The notes under the pieces are model-generated. The model had not been told where the DNA came from. It was given only the letters and a program-made list of their open reading frames with translations, and ran no database searches. 64,000 bases of DNA. It comes from Bacillus timonensis (GTDB taxonomy: Bacteria > Bacillota > Bacilli > Bacillales > Bacillaceae_L). Position numbers and translations under genes: made by a program. Position 1 is the stretch's first letter. The number at the start of each line of letters is the position of its first letter. Below are positions 17,513 through 25,784 of the stretch, in pieces. The DNA lies in NCBI GenBank assembly GCA_020171895.1, contig JAIVAN010000011.1:1-64000 (forward strand). Direction: 5' to 3'.

Positions 17513-17517
17513 TTCAA

Positions 17518-18726
17518 TTAAAATAACTCATCAATTTCAATTGTTGAAGCAGTTGTTTGTCCATTAATCGTCAAGATTTCTGTCCCATCAACAGCTTCTT
17601 TTATTAAAGAATCAAAATCAACAAAACTTTCATAATACGCTACTTTCTCTATCTTTGGCCTTGTTTTAGGTGTAGTTGGTGTAAAAATTGTGCAACAATC
17701 TTCAAAAGGACGAATCGATATATCATGCGTATCTATTTTCTTGGAAATTTCAATGATTTCCGGCTTATCCATTGAAATGAGTGGCCTAATGATCGGTGTT
17801 GAGGTCACTTCGTTTATTGCATACATACTTTCCAACGTTTGACTTGCAACTTGCCCTAGACTTTCACCGGTAACAATGGCTAACCCTTTGCCTCTATTTC
17901 GGATTTCATCAGTAATACGGAGCATCATTCTTCTTGTTGAGATAAGAGTGTAATTTTCTGGTACTTGCTTTTGAATCGTTTGTTGTATCTTCGTAAATGG
18001 GACGATATGGAGCTTTTTAAGTCCACCAAACTTCGTTAAAACTTGAGCTAAATCAATCACTTTTTGCTTTGAACGTTCATTTGTAAAAGGTGGGCTATAA
18101 AAATGGACTGCTTCAATATCTAGTCCTCTTTTCATTGAAAGATATCCAGCCACAGGACTATCAATACCACCGGATAACATCAACATCACTTTTCCGCTAG
18201 TGCCTGCTGGTAGACCACCTACACCAAAAATGTCCTTACATGTAATATAGGTTGCCTCTTCTCTCACTTCTACCCTTATATTAATATCAGGCTGATGAAC
18301 ATTGACTTTCAAATCTTCTGAGTGTATAAGAATATGACTACCAACTGCATAATTCAATTCATTTGTATCTAATGGAAAGCTTTTATCCACTCTTCTTGCT
18401 GTTACTTTAAACGTTTTTCCTTTATAGTCTAGTTCTTGAAATGCAGCAAGAGCACCTTTTTTTATTTCTTCTATTTCACTCGAAGTTTTTAATGCCAAGC
18501 TAAACGAATGAATGCCAAAAATGGACTTTAATCGCTCTATCATTACGTCAGTTGGTTCACCATTTAATTTAATATAGATACGATCTCTTGTTTTTTCTAC
18601 TATGCTTTTAGGAAAATCTTTTATCTTCAATTCTATATTCTTCTTTAACTGGTCAATAAAACGTTTTCTATTTTTCCCTTTTGTTGAAATTTCACCAAAA
18701 CGAATTAATATATGATCATATTGCAT
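17518..18726 (-). CDS. thiI: tRNA 4-thiouridine synthase ThiI
   Basis: ThiI adenylates U8 of tRNA and inserts sulfur to form 4-thiouridine. It may also feed thiamine thiazole synthesis. The 402-aa protein has an N-terminal ferredoxin-like/THUMP part (about 1-165) and the PP-loop motif SGGIDS at 185-190. It ends without the C-terminal rhodanese domain of the E. coli form, as is usual in Bacillus. In B. subtilis the adjacent cysteine desulfurase NifZ supplies sulfur directly. The ATG lies 5 bp after the upstream gene, and its GAGGT ribosome-binding site overlaps that gene's last codons, so the two are translationally linked. Confidence 0.96.
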   Translation of the reverse strand: MQYDHILIRFGEISTKGKNRKRFIDQLKKNIELKIKDFPKSIVEKTRDRIYIKLNGEPTDVMIERLKSIFGIHSFSLALKTSSEIEEIKKGALAAFQELDYKGKTFKVTARRVDKSFPLDTNELNYAVGSHILIHSEDLKVNVHQPDINIRVEVREEATYITCKDIFGVGGLPAGTSGKVMLMLSGGIDSPVAGYLSMKRGLDIEAVHFYSPPFTNERSKQKVIDLAQVLTKFGGLKKLHIVPFTKIQQTIQKQVPENYTLISTRRMMLRITDEIRNRGKGLAIVTGESLGQVASQTLESMYAINEVTSTPIIRPLISMDKPEIIEISKKIDTHDISIRPFEDCCTIFTPTTPKTRPKIEKVAYYESFVDFDSLIKEAVDGTEILTINGQTTASTIEIDELF

Positions 18727-18731
18727 AGACG

Positions 18732-19874
18732 TTACCTCATCACGCTTTCAATTTTTAGTATTGCTTGTTTGATAATCCCCATCACTTTGTTTACTTCTTC
18801 CAGATCGTTAAATGGAGATAGACTTATTCTAATGGCACTATTTGTATACTTTTCATCCAATCCCATTGCAGAAAGAGTTTTACTAGGTAGTTTCTTCTTA
18901 GAAGAACAGGCAGATGTTGTTGAAACAAAAATTCCTTCCTCCTCAAGCATATGGACAAAAACTTCAGCCTTCATATTTGGAACTGAAAAATTAATGATAT
19001 GCGGTGCAACATTTTGGATTGGCGAATGAATTTTCACTTGCGGAATTATTGTTAATTTCTCAACATAAGTATTTTTCACATCATTTAGCTTATTTATATT
19101 CACTTCCAAGTTATCAAAAGTAAGCCTCAAAGCTTTAGCCATTGCTACAATTCCAGCTACATTTTCAGTTCCAGAACGAACTACCATTTCTTGAGATCCC
19201 CCCGCAATTAAAGGGGACAACTTAATCCCATCTCGAACATAAAGGATTCCATTCCCTTTTAATCCATGGAATTTGTGCGCAGATATTGAACATAAGTCAA
19301 TATTTGCCTTCTTCAGATCTATAGGAACTTTTCCAACTCCCTGAACATGGTCAATATGAAAGAGAATTTTAGGGTAATGTTTTAATAATTTACCAACTGC
19401 TTCAACAGGCTGAACCGAGCCAATTTCATTGTTGACATGGATAACTGAAACTAAAATAGTGTCATCACAAATCTCGTTTTTAAGGTCATCTATATTAATA
19501 AAACCATGTGAATTTACAGGTAAATAAGTAATCCGAAAACCCAATTGTTCTAATTGCTTGCAAGTTTCACTTACAGAAGGATGCTCAATCTTAGTTGTAA
19601 TAATATGCTTACCACGTAGATGATTTTGAAAAGCAACACCTTTTATGGCAAGATTGTTACTTTCTGAGCCGCCTGAAGTGAAAATAACTTCTGTGGGATT
19701 AACCTGTAGTAACTCTGAAATTTGTGTTCTAGCTTTTGATAATAATTGCTCAGCTTGGCCACCAAGTTTATGTAATGATGAAGGGTTTCCAAAGTAATTC
19801 TCTGCTACCTTCAAATAAGAGCTTAATACGTCTGAATACGGCTTTGTTGTAGAACTATTATCAAGATAAATCAT
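18732..19874 (-). CDS. nifZ: cysteine desulfurase, dedicated partner of ThiI (NifS/NifZ type)
   Basis: PLP-dependent cysteine desulfurase (EC 2.8.1.7). The 380-aa protein has the PLP lysine in SAHKFHGLKG and the active-site loop STTSACSSKKKLPSK carrying the persulfide cysteine. The N-terminus MIYLDNSSTTKPY and HIDHVQGVGKVP are family motifs. It is the first gene of the nifZ-thiI pair, with only 5 bp between them. This arrangement in B. subtilis forms a short sulfur-transfer route to tRNA. The stop sequence GTGATGAGGTAA also supplies the ribosome-binding site of thiI. Confidence 0.94.
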   Translation of the reverse strand: MIYLDNSSTTKPYSDVLSSYLKVAENYFGNPSSLHKLGGQAEQLLSKARTQISELLQVNPTEVIFTSGGSESNNLAIKGVAFQNHLRGKHIITTKIEHPSVSETCKQLEQLGFRITYLPVNSHGFINIDDLKNEICDDTILVSVIHVNNEIGSVQPVEAVGKLLKHYPKILFHIDHVQGVGKVPIDLKKANIDLCSISAHKFHGLKGNGILYVRDGIKLSPLIAGGSQEMVVRSGTENVAGIVAMAKALRLTFDNLEVNINKLNDVKNTYVEKLTIIPQVKIHSPIQNVAPHIINFSVPNMKAEVFVHMLEEEGIFVSTTSACSSKKKLPSKTLSAMGLDEKYTNSAIRISLSPFNDLEEVNKVMGIIKQAILKIESVMR

Positions 19875-19969
19875 GCAAGATACCCCATTTTCTCATCGGT
19901 TAACATTTCAATCCTATCATAATTTATTTTTTAAAGGAAACTACGTTGATTCTCTCTTAACACAAAACA

Positions 19970-20039
19970 AAAAAACTGGCTCATTTAGAAAAAATCATTA
20001 AGATCATGATCTCTTTTTTTTCTAACATGAGACAGTTTT
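19970..20039 (-). terminator. terminator of ezrA
   Basis: A long imperfect stem (AAAACTG/CAGTTTT, CTCAT/ATGAG, TTAGAAAAAA/TTTTTTCTAA). It begins just past the ezrA stop and ends in TTTTTTTG on the minus strand. Confidence 0.8.
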
Positions 20040-20044
20040 AGTTA

Positions 20045-21733
20045 TTATTCATTTTCAATTAATCTTTGAATACGTTTTAATGCACCTGGCTCAATTTCTT
20101 CTATGGCGGTTGCTGCTAATTTAAGTGCTTCATTATAATGGAATTGTCTGAATGAACGCTCAGCTTCCTTTAGACTACCTGCTACAAAAGAACTTGTGCT
20201 TCGATAGCGATTTCCATACTGAATCACTCTTTCTGAAAAATAAACTTGTTCAATTAATTCTTCTGTTGACTCGTAAGTCTTACTAACAATGTCCATAGCA
20301 GTAGTTAACAAACTATTGACAGCCGTCATATTTAATGGCTTTTCATCTAGTTTATGTAGAACATTTACTACACTTTCCTTTGATTCTGTCAATAATTCTT
20401 CAAAAGTAGAAGGTAAGCCTGGAATATTGCTTTTCATAAGTAGACGCTGAATCTCTGAAAGCTGTCTTTTCATTTCGGTAATTTTTTCACGAGCAAATAA
20501 TTCGTCTTTTCTAAGTGTTTGTATCTTCTCGCCGTATTCAATGTGCTGTTTTGAGACCTCTGTTAATTGCGCCTTTATTTGTTCTAAACCTTCATGAATA
20601 ACTGTATATGCTACATGATCTTCTGATAGTTTTTCTTTTATCGAGATGAATTTCTTCACAAGTTGCTTAATTTGTTTAACAATTGTTTTATATGCTTCTA
20701 AATCATCATCACTTACATGATAGCTTAATTGTACAAAATTAGTCTCTTCTTCAGTTTGACGACAATCTTCTTGTAAGTTATTTAAATTTTCTTCAATTGC
20801 CTGAATGTTTTGTGTGACATAATGTTTGGAAGAAACCTCTTTTTCTAACAGGTCATATAGTGTTTCAATAGATTCTTTACATTCTCCAATTCCTTTACTT
20901 ACTTCTTCAGTCTTGGAATCCTCCAAGAGGGTAACATATTCTTGAAGCTGTATTCGAATTCTATTCACTTCTTTTTCAACTTGAATATGATCTAGTATAT
21001 AGCCCTGTTCCCTCATCTGTACATTACCATCTACAATTTCATCGAGTTGAGATGGAAGAATAGACTGACATTCAGTTAATAAGGCTGGAATATTTTCCAT
21101 ATTAGAATCAAGCTCAGCTAAATTTCCTTTTATAGTAAGGATCATTTCTCTAGCTGATAGGTAGTTTCCTAACTCAGTTAAATCTTCAAACTCTTTAAAC
21201 TGCTTATTTACTTCATCTAGCATTTTCTCTAGTTTACTTTCTGCTTTGCCGAAAGAATGACGCTGAGCAAGAAGTGTTTTCTTTAAATCCCTATATAATT
21301 GTTTTAATTCTTCTGCTTCAATTCGATTAAGTTCTTCACTACCAATTAAGTTTTGAAGCTCTTTTAAAATATCAGAGATAGAATCTTCAACATTTTGTAA
21401 AATATGTTCAATTTTTTGAATAACTAGCTTTGATTTCTTAAATCGATATTTATCCGCAAATTCCTCTGTTTCAAAGAGTAACTCTTCTACTTCTGGTAAT
21501 TGATTCGTAACAATTTCGTCCCAATTGTTTCTCCAACGTTCAAACATTTCTTCTGTTTGACCAGTCATATTTAATTCTTTGACTTTGGAAATTTCATCTG
21601 TAACAGGACGATTCATAATGTCAATTTTCCATAGTTCTAAGCGATCCACTTCTTGATATATTTTTTTTCGGAGGTAGAATCCGATACTTGCTATTGTAAC
21701 AATCAATATAATTATGCCGATTATGATTTCCAT
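20045..21733 (-). CDS. ezrA: septation ring formation regulator EzrA
   Basis: Membrane-anchored spectrin-like protein that limits FtsZ ring assembly to midcell. The 562-aa protein starts MEIIIGIIILIVTIASIGF, one N-terminal membrane helix. The rest is a long, Glu/Lys/Leu-rich cytoplasmic coiled-coil array up to NEALKLAATAIEEIEPG near the end. The ATG at 21733 follows GAGGGGGC. An in-frame TTG 15 bp earlier lies in the ribosome-binding site. It is divergent from hisJ across about 200 bp that should contain both promoters. Confidence 0.97.
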   Translation of the reverse strand: MEIIIGIIILIVTIASIGFYLRKKIYQEVDRLELWKIDIMNRPVTDEISKVKELNMTGQTEEMFERWRNNWDEIVTNQLPEVEELLFETEEFADKYRFKKSKLVIQKIEHILQNVEDSISDILKELQNLIGSEELNRIEAEELKQLYRDLKKTLLAQRHSFGKAESKLEKMLDEVNKQFKEFEDLTELGNYLSAREMILTIKGNLAELDSNMENIPALLTECQSILPSQLDEIVDGNVQMREQGYILDHIQVEKEVNRIRIQLQEYVTLLEDSKTEEVSKGIGECKESIETLYDLLEKEVSSKHYVTQNIQAIEENLNNLQEDCRQTEEETNFVQLSYHVSDDDLEAYKTIVKQIKQLVKKFISIKEKLSEDHVAYTVIHEGLEQIKAQLTEVSKQHIEYGEKIQTLRKDELFAREKITEMKRQLSEIQRLLMKSNIPGLPSTFEELLTESKESVVNVLHKLDEKPLNMTAVNSLLTTAMDIVSKTYESTEELIEQVYFSERVIQYGNRYRSTSSFVAGSLKEAERSFRQFHYNEALKLAATAIEEIEPGALKRIQRLIENE

Positions 21734-21932
21734 AATTAGCCCCCTCAACCCAACAATTCATGTCGATTTATGTAGAATAAGCGAAAGCGAAGTTTTCGTT
21801 TAACGCCTTGCATTTTTAGTGTGTTTTCAATGTTTTTATGATACCATGTAAACGACAATTTTTGACCAAAAATTTAAAAATTTTTACAGATTTTCATATA
21901 TATCTTTATTTTTTTAGTTAGAGGGTGAGGAA

Positions 21933-22748
21933 ATGTTAGTCGATGGACATGTTCATACACCATTTTGTCCTCATGGGACAAATGATAGCTTTGAGGATTA
22001 TATATCGCAAGCGATTAATTTAGGATACAAAGAAATTTCTTTCACAGAGCATGCTCCACTTCCAAAGTCTTTTTTTGATCCAACACCAGATCAGGATAGT
22101 GGAATGAAATACAATCAATTAAATCGTTATTTGTTCCTATTAGGAAAGCTTAAGGAAAAATTCAGAGGGGAAATAAAAATTAATATTGGGTTGGAAATTG
22201 ATTATATAGAGGGCTATGAAGATGAGCTACGATATTTCTTAGATTCATATGGAAAATACCTAGATGATAGTATTTTATCAGTTCACTTCTTAAAGTTCGA
22301 TGAACAATTTTATTGTATTGACTATAGCTCAGACGTGTTTGGCGATTTGGTCCAAAAATATTCTGTAGAGGGGATCTATGAAAAATATTATGATACCATT
22401 CTTCAATCAATCAAAGTAGATGTTGGCTCCTTTAAACCGAAAAGAATTGGTCACCTTACATTAGTCCATAAGTTTCAAAAAAGATTTCCATGTAAGAAAA
22501 GTTTCCACTCGAAACTCATGTTAATACTTGATGAAATGGCAAATCAAAAACTCCAAATTGACTATAATGGTGCAGGATCCAAAAAGCCTCTATGTTTAGA
22601 GCCTTATCCATCAAACTGGATTATTACAGAGGCTATAAAAAGGAACATTCCACTCGTGTACGGTTCTGATGCCCATAGTGCTAAAGATTTAAAACAAGGG
22701 TTTGAAAAGCTTATTTACAAAGAGTATTTAAATTCATCAACAAGATAA
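21933..22748 (+). CDS. hisJ: histidinol-phosphatase, PHP family
   Basis: PHP-domain histidinol-phosphatase (EC 3.1.3.15), the penultimate step of histidine synthesis in Bacillus (HisJ/HisK type). The 271-aa protein carries metal ligands of the PHP fold: DGHVHTPFCPHG at the N-terminus, FTEHAPLP, LSVHFL, and the C-terminal YGSDAHS. The ribosome-binding site GAGGGTGAGG precedes the ATG. It sits alone between ezrA and refZ, as in B. subtilis, away from the his operon. It is convergent with refZ, 11 bp apart, with no clear terminator between them. Confidence 0.94.
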   Translation: MLVDGHVHTPFCPHGTNDSFEDYISQAINLGYKEISFTEHAPLPKSFFDPTPDQDSGMKYNQLNRYLFLLGKLKEKFRGEIKINIGLEIDYIEGYEDELRYFLDSYGKYLDDSILSVHFLKFDEQFYCIDYSSDVFGDLVQKYSVEGIYEKYYDTILQSIKVDVGSFKPKRIGHLTLVHKFQKRFPCKKSFHSKLMLILDEMANQKLQIDYNGAGSKKPLCLEPYPSNWIITEAIKRNIPLVYGSDAHSAKDLKQGFEKLIYKEYLNSSTR

Positions 22749-22759
22749 CTTGATATGAG

Positions 22760-23413
22760 TTAGACCGAGATTGGCAAGCTCATTTGAATAGGTTTTCGTT
22801 CATCTACAGGCATACAAATTGTATCATTCACCCATTTTTCAAGTTCTTTTACATATTGTTCTGTAAAATATGATTCTCCAGGCATGATGTGTAAAACTTC
22901 TGCCATATAATGAGAATTGATATAAGGCATATTTAACATGCCTTTTAATTGCATGAATGTGTATAGAACTGGTATTTTTCGGAATTCATGCTGCTGGATG
23001 CCTCTATCAAGTATAGATTTGAGATAATATTTTTCTTTTGCTAAATACGTAGTCATAACCTCTCGCACTAAGATGGTATCTAACGTTATTTCCCTAAGAA
23101 CAAACTGTGCTAGACGTCGATTGTCTCTTTGAAATGCCATCACTTTTTTTATCATTCTCAACAAGCATTCTCTTGCGGATTTATCTTCTAATTCCTCGTA
23201 AGATTGCTGAAAAATACGAATGTAATCTTCTAAAAAAGTAGAGACTAATTCTTCCAAAAGCCCAGATTTGTTTTCAAAATAATAAGAGATATTGGCAACA
23301 TTTACATTTGCACGTTTTGCAATTTCACGAATAGATGTCCCTTCATATCCTTTGGTATTAAATAAATGAATTGCAGCATCAATTATTTTCAGTTTCGTTT
23401 TTTCTGTTTTCAT
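22760..23413 (-). CDS. refZ: TetR-family division regulator RefZ (YttP)
   Basis: TetR-type DNA-binding protein. In B. subtilis the syntenic gene yttP encodes RefZ, which binds sites around the origin and helps move the FtsZ ring from midcell to the pole at sporulation. The 217-aa protein has an N-terminal helix-turn-helix (residues about 22-46: TSIREIAKRANVNVANISYYF) and an all-alpha C-terminal domain with KKVMAFQRDNRRLAQFVLREI. The start has GAGGTGG upstream. An inverted repeat and a Spo0A-box-like sequence lie in its upstream region. The assignment rests on synteny with ezrA/hisJ/ytsP and on length. Confidence 0.88.
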   Translation of the reverse strand: MKTEKTKLKIIDAAIHLFNTKGYEGTSIREIAKRANVNVANISYYFENKSGLLEELVSTFLEDYIRIFQQSYEELEDKSARECLLRMIKKVMAFQRDNRRLAQFVLREITLDTILVREVMTTYLAKEKYYLKSILDRGIQQHEFRKIPVLYTFMQLKGMLNMPYINSHYMAEVLHIMPGESYFTEQYVKELEKWVNDTICMPVDERKPIQMSLPISV

Positions 23414-23428
23414 CTTGCCACCTCTTTC

Positions 23429-23452
23429 TAGTGTTAAGTCTTTACATACTAG
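23429..23452. promoter_or_regulatory. inverted repeat in the refZ leader
   Basis: CTAGT and ACTAG arms, 24 bp overall, lie between the putative refZ promoter and its start codon. TetR proteins commonly bind such sites near their own gene, so autoregulation is possible. The match between the arms is short. Confidence 0.3.
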
Positions 23453-23453
23453 A

Positions 23454-23497
23454 ATTCGAGAAGTTTATTTGCTTCCCTTTAATTTTTCATCGACAAA
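23454..23497 (-). promoter_or_regulatory. candidate Spo0A box and sigma-H-like promoter of refZ
   Basis: On the minus strand TTTGTCGAT (23497-23489) matches the Spo0A box TTTGTCGAA at 8 of 9 positions. It is followed by AAAGGGAAG (-35-like) and CGAAT (-10-like) with a 13-bp spacer. In B. subtilis refZ is induced at the start of sporulation, which fits. Confidence 0.4.
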
Positions 23498-23564
23498 GTC
23501 AAGCTTATTTCTACTAAGTTTGATATGATAAATGTAATTTTTACTCATATTGAGGAGGTATATC

Positions 23565-24050
23565 ATGTTTAACGTCGAACTTTATTCAGGCTCAAGAGAG
23601 CAAAATTATGAATTGGTTATTAAACAACTAACTGCACTTATAACAGATGAGCCAAACCTAATTGCAAATCTATCCAATGCATCAGCCTTATTGAATCAAT
23701 TCCTAACTGAAATCAATTGGGTAGGTTTTTATTTAACTGATGAAAGTGGAAATGAGTTAGTTCTTGGTCCCTTTCAAGGATTGCCAGCATGTGTCCGCAT
23801 TCCGTTTGGAAGGGGTGTATGCGGAACTGCCGCCAAAAATGCAAAAACGGAACTCGTTGAGGATGTACACGAATTCCCTGGTCATATAGCTTGTGATGCT
23901 GCATCTCAATCAGAAATTGTCGTTCCAATGATTAAGGATGAAAAAGTGATTGGTGTTCTTGATATTGATAGTCCTATAAAAAGTCGTTTTGATGAAATAG
24001 ATCAGAAATACTTAGAATTATTCGTTGAAGCGTTAGTTAAATCTATATAA
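23565..24050 (+). CDS. ytsP: free methionine-(R)-sulfoxide reductase (GAF domain)
   Basis: fRMsr enzyme that repairs free methionine-R-sulfoxide using a GAF-fold active site. The 161-aa protein consists of one GAF domain. The three family cysteines are present: Cys76 in LPACVRIP, Cys86 in GRGVCGTAA and Cys110 in HIACDAAS. The ATG at 23565 follows GAGGAGG; an in-frame TTG 15 bp upstream is inside that site. It is the B. subtilis YtsP orthologue by position and family. Confidence 0.94.
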   Translation: MFNVELYSGSREQNYELVIKQLTALITDEPNLIANLSNASALLNQFLTEINWVGFYLTDESGNELVLGPFQGLPACVRIPFGRGVCGTAAKNAKTELVEDVHEFPGHIACDAASQSEIVVPMIKDEKVIGVLDIDSPIKSRFDEIDQKYLELFVEALVKSI

Positions 24051-24061
24051 TAAAATCATAA

Positions 24062-24088
24062 AACGGAACCAAATTGGTTCCGTTTTTG
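24062..24088. terminator. terminator of ytsP, convergent with the lyase gene
   Basis: AACGGAACC-AAATT-GGTTCCGTT followed by TTTG. It ends at the stop codon of the convergent gene. Confidence 0.88.
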
Positions 24089-25279
24089 TTATTTTATTAA
24101 ATTTAATGCTTGATTTAAATCTTCCCAGATATCTTCCCACGCTTCTAATCCAATTGAAAGTCTAAGTAAGTTATCATGAATACCCATTAATTCTCTAACA
24201 TCTGCTGGTACCACTGAATGAGTCATCGTTGCAGGATGTTGAATAAGTGTTTCCGCATCTCCTAAGCTAACAGCAATTTTAATTAGTCGCAATTGATTGA
24301 TGATTCTTTGTGCATCTTCTTTTGTTCCATTTATTGTAAATGAAATGAGCCCACCAGGATGTTTCATTTGCTTTTGCATAATCGAATAATCAGGACTATC
24401 TGGATCTCCTGGAAAATATAAATGTTCGATTGTAGGATGATCTTTTAGCAACTTTGCTATAATACTAGCATTTGAGCAATGACGTTCCATACGAATTGGT
24501 AACGTCTTTAAGCCTCTTAGTAAGAGCCAAGCATCAAAAGGTGAAATAATTCCACCTATGTCCTTTTTTGTGGTCATCGCGAGTTCTGATATAAAATCAC
24601 TCTTACCGACTACTAAACCTGCAATTACATCTCCGTGTCCACCAATATACTTGGTAGCACTATGAATGACAACATCACAGCCTAGTAAAATAGGTTGCTG
24701 TAGGTATGGGGAACTAAAGGTATTATCTACAATAACAGAGATATTTCTTTCTTTTGCCACTTTTACAACCATTTGTAGATCAATTAGCTTCATTGTCGGA
24801 TTTATTGGAGTTTCAACGTAGATTAGCTTTGTATTGGGGTGAATACGTTTATTTATCTCTTCTTCTGTATTCATTTCACTAAAATCATGCTCAATATTGA
24901 ATTTATCTTTCATTAATTGTAATAAACCAAACGTGCAACCATATATTCCTTTTGAGCAAAGGAGATGATCACCTGATTTTAATAACGCAAACAATACTGC
25001 TGAAACTGCAGCCATTCCTGAACCGAATGCCAAACCAGCTTCCGCACCCTCAATTAACGCTATTCTCTCTTCAAGCGCTTTAACAGTCGGGTTTCCTAAA
25101 CGTGAATATATATACCCCTCTTCTCCTCCAGCAAACCGTCGTTCCCCTTGTTCTGCAGTAGAAAAAGTAAAAGTAGAAGATTGATAGAGTGGTGGTGTTA
25201 AACTTCCGTAATGTTCTTGCGAATCATATCCCCCATGGATGACTTGAGTATCAATTCGTTTTGATTCTTTATTCATCAT
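24089..25279 (-). CDS. methionine gamma-lyase
   Basis: Cys/Met-metabolism PLP enzyme, most likely methionine gamma-lyase (EC 4.4.1.11), which splits methionine into methanethiol, 2-oxobutanoate and ammonia. The 396-aa protein has the PLP lysine in SATKYIGGHGD and YSRLGNPTV near the N-terminus. Cys115 lies in IYGCTFGLL, at the place of the cysteine that distinguishes methionine gamma-lyases from cystathionine enzymes. Cystathionine gamma-lyase or O-acetylhomoserine activity remains possible. AGGAGAGAGA precedes the ATG. A near-perfect cre lies 98 bp upstream. I do not place this gene here in B. subtilis. Confidence 0.85.
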   Translation of the reverse strand: MMNKESKRIDTQVIHGGYDSQEHYGSLTPPLYQSSTFTFSTAEQGERRFAGGEEGYIYSRLGNPTVKALEERIALIEGAEAGLAFGSGMAAVSAVLFALLKSGDHLLCSKGIYGCTFGLLQLMKDKFNIEHDFSEMNTEEEINKRIHPNTKLIYVETPINPTMKLIDLQMVVKVAKERNISVIVDNTFSSPYLQQPILLGCDVVIHSATKYIGGHGDVIAGLVVGKSDFISELAMTTKKDIGGIISPFDAWLLLRGLKTLPIRMERHCSNASIIAKLLKDHPTIEHLYFPGDPDSPDYSIMQKQMKHPGGLISFTINGTKEDAQRIINQLRLIKIAVSLGDAETLIQHPATMTHSVVPADVRELMGIHDNLLRLSIGLEAWEDIWEDLNQALNLIK

Positions 25280-25376
25280 ATTCTCTCTCTCCTTTTAATC
25301 GCTTTAACTTCATAATTAAGGCTAGGTGTAGTACAAAGCAGTTCTTACCTATAGCATATGATAAAACCCACTTTTT

Positions 25377-25390
25377 TGAAAGCGTTTTCT
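25377..25390. promoter_or_regulatory. cre site upstream of methionine gamma-lyase gene
   Basis: TGAAAGCGTTTTCT matches TGWAANCGNTNWCA at 13 of 14 positions, including the central CG. On the minus strand it overlaps a possible -35 element (TTTCAA, 17 bp before TATGCT). CcpA bound here would be expected to repress. Confidence 0.6.
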
Positions 25391-25401
25391 TTTTAGAAGG
25401 A

Positions 25402-25658
25402 GTAGACTTCCATGCAATTTGAGAATTGCACCATGGAGCATGAAAATGTGTACTGGATTTTTGCGTTTATAAAATGTTGGCTTTTAAGTAATTCATACGT
25501 GTTAATCGGAGTGGAAGGAACCGAGACTCCTGTGGGACATGCGCCGGGCCCCGGACCCCACAGACGCAGTCGAGGAGGCTCAATTGGCGCCCCACGGAAA
25601 GCGAGGTTCCTGCAACGCAGATTAACACACCATGTTCAGTGTCGTATTTTCAGGGTAG
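25402..25658 (+). repeat. GC-rich palindromic intergenic element, copy e
   Basis: A full forward unit from TAGACTTCCATGCAATTTGA to TTTTCAGGGTAG. The left flank has TGCAATTTGAGAATTGCA, a clear hairpin. The core has GCGCC/GGCGC arms. The inner hairpin reads GACGCAGTC instead of GGCGAAGCC, a paired change that keeps the stem. The inner arm next to it (GGCCCCGG / CTCAAT) no longer pairs. Confidence 0.92.
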
Positions 25659-25727
25659 TCATATATAAAACTGTTGTTATGTAGTAACCCACTAGGTTAT
25701 AAAATAATCCTTAAAAACCGTGCAAAA

Positions 25728-25766
25728 TGAAAAAACGACATATGTTATTTATTAAACATATGTCGT
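25728..25766 (-). terminator. terminator of dgcP
   Basis: ACGACATATG / CATATGTCGT, a perfect 10-bp stem, followed by TTTTTTC on the minus strand. Confidence 0.9.
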
Positions 25767-25784
25767 GCTCACTTACTGCTACTC

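Noticed and set aside
25412-25684. 90-aa open frame near the methionine gamma-lyase gene
   Set aside because: Translation of repeat copy e.
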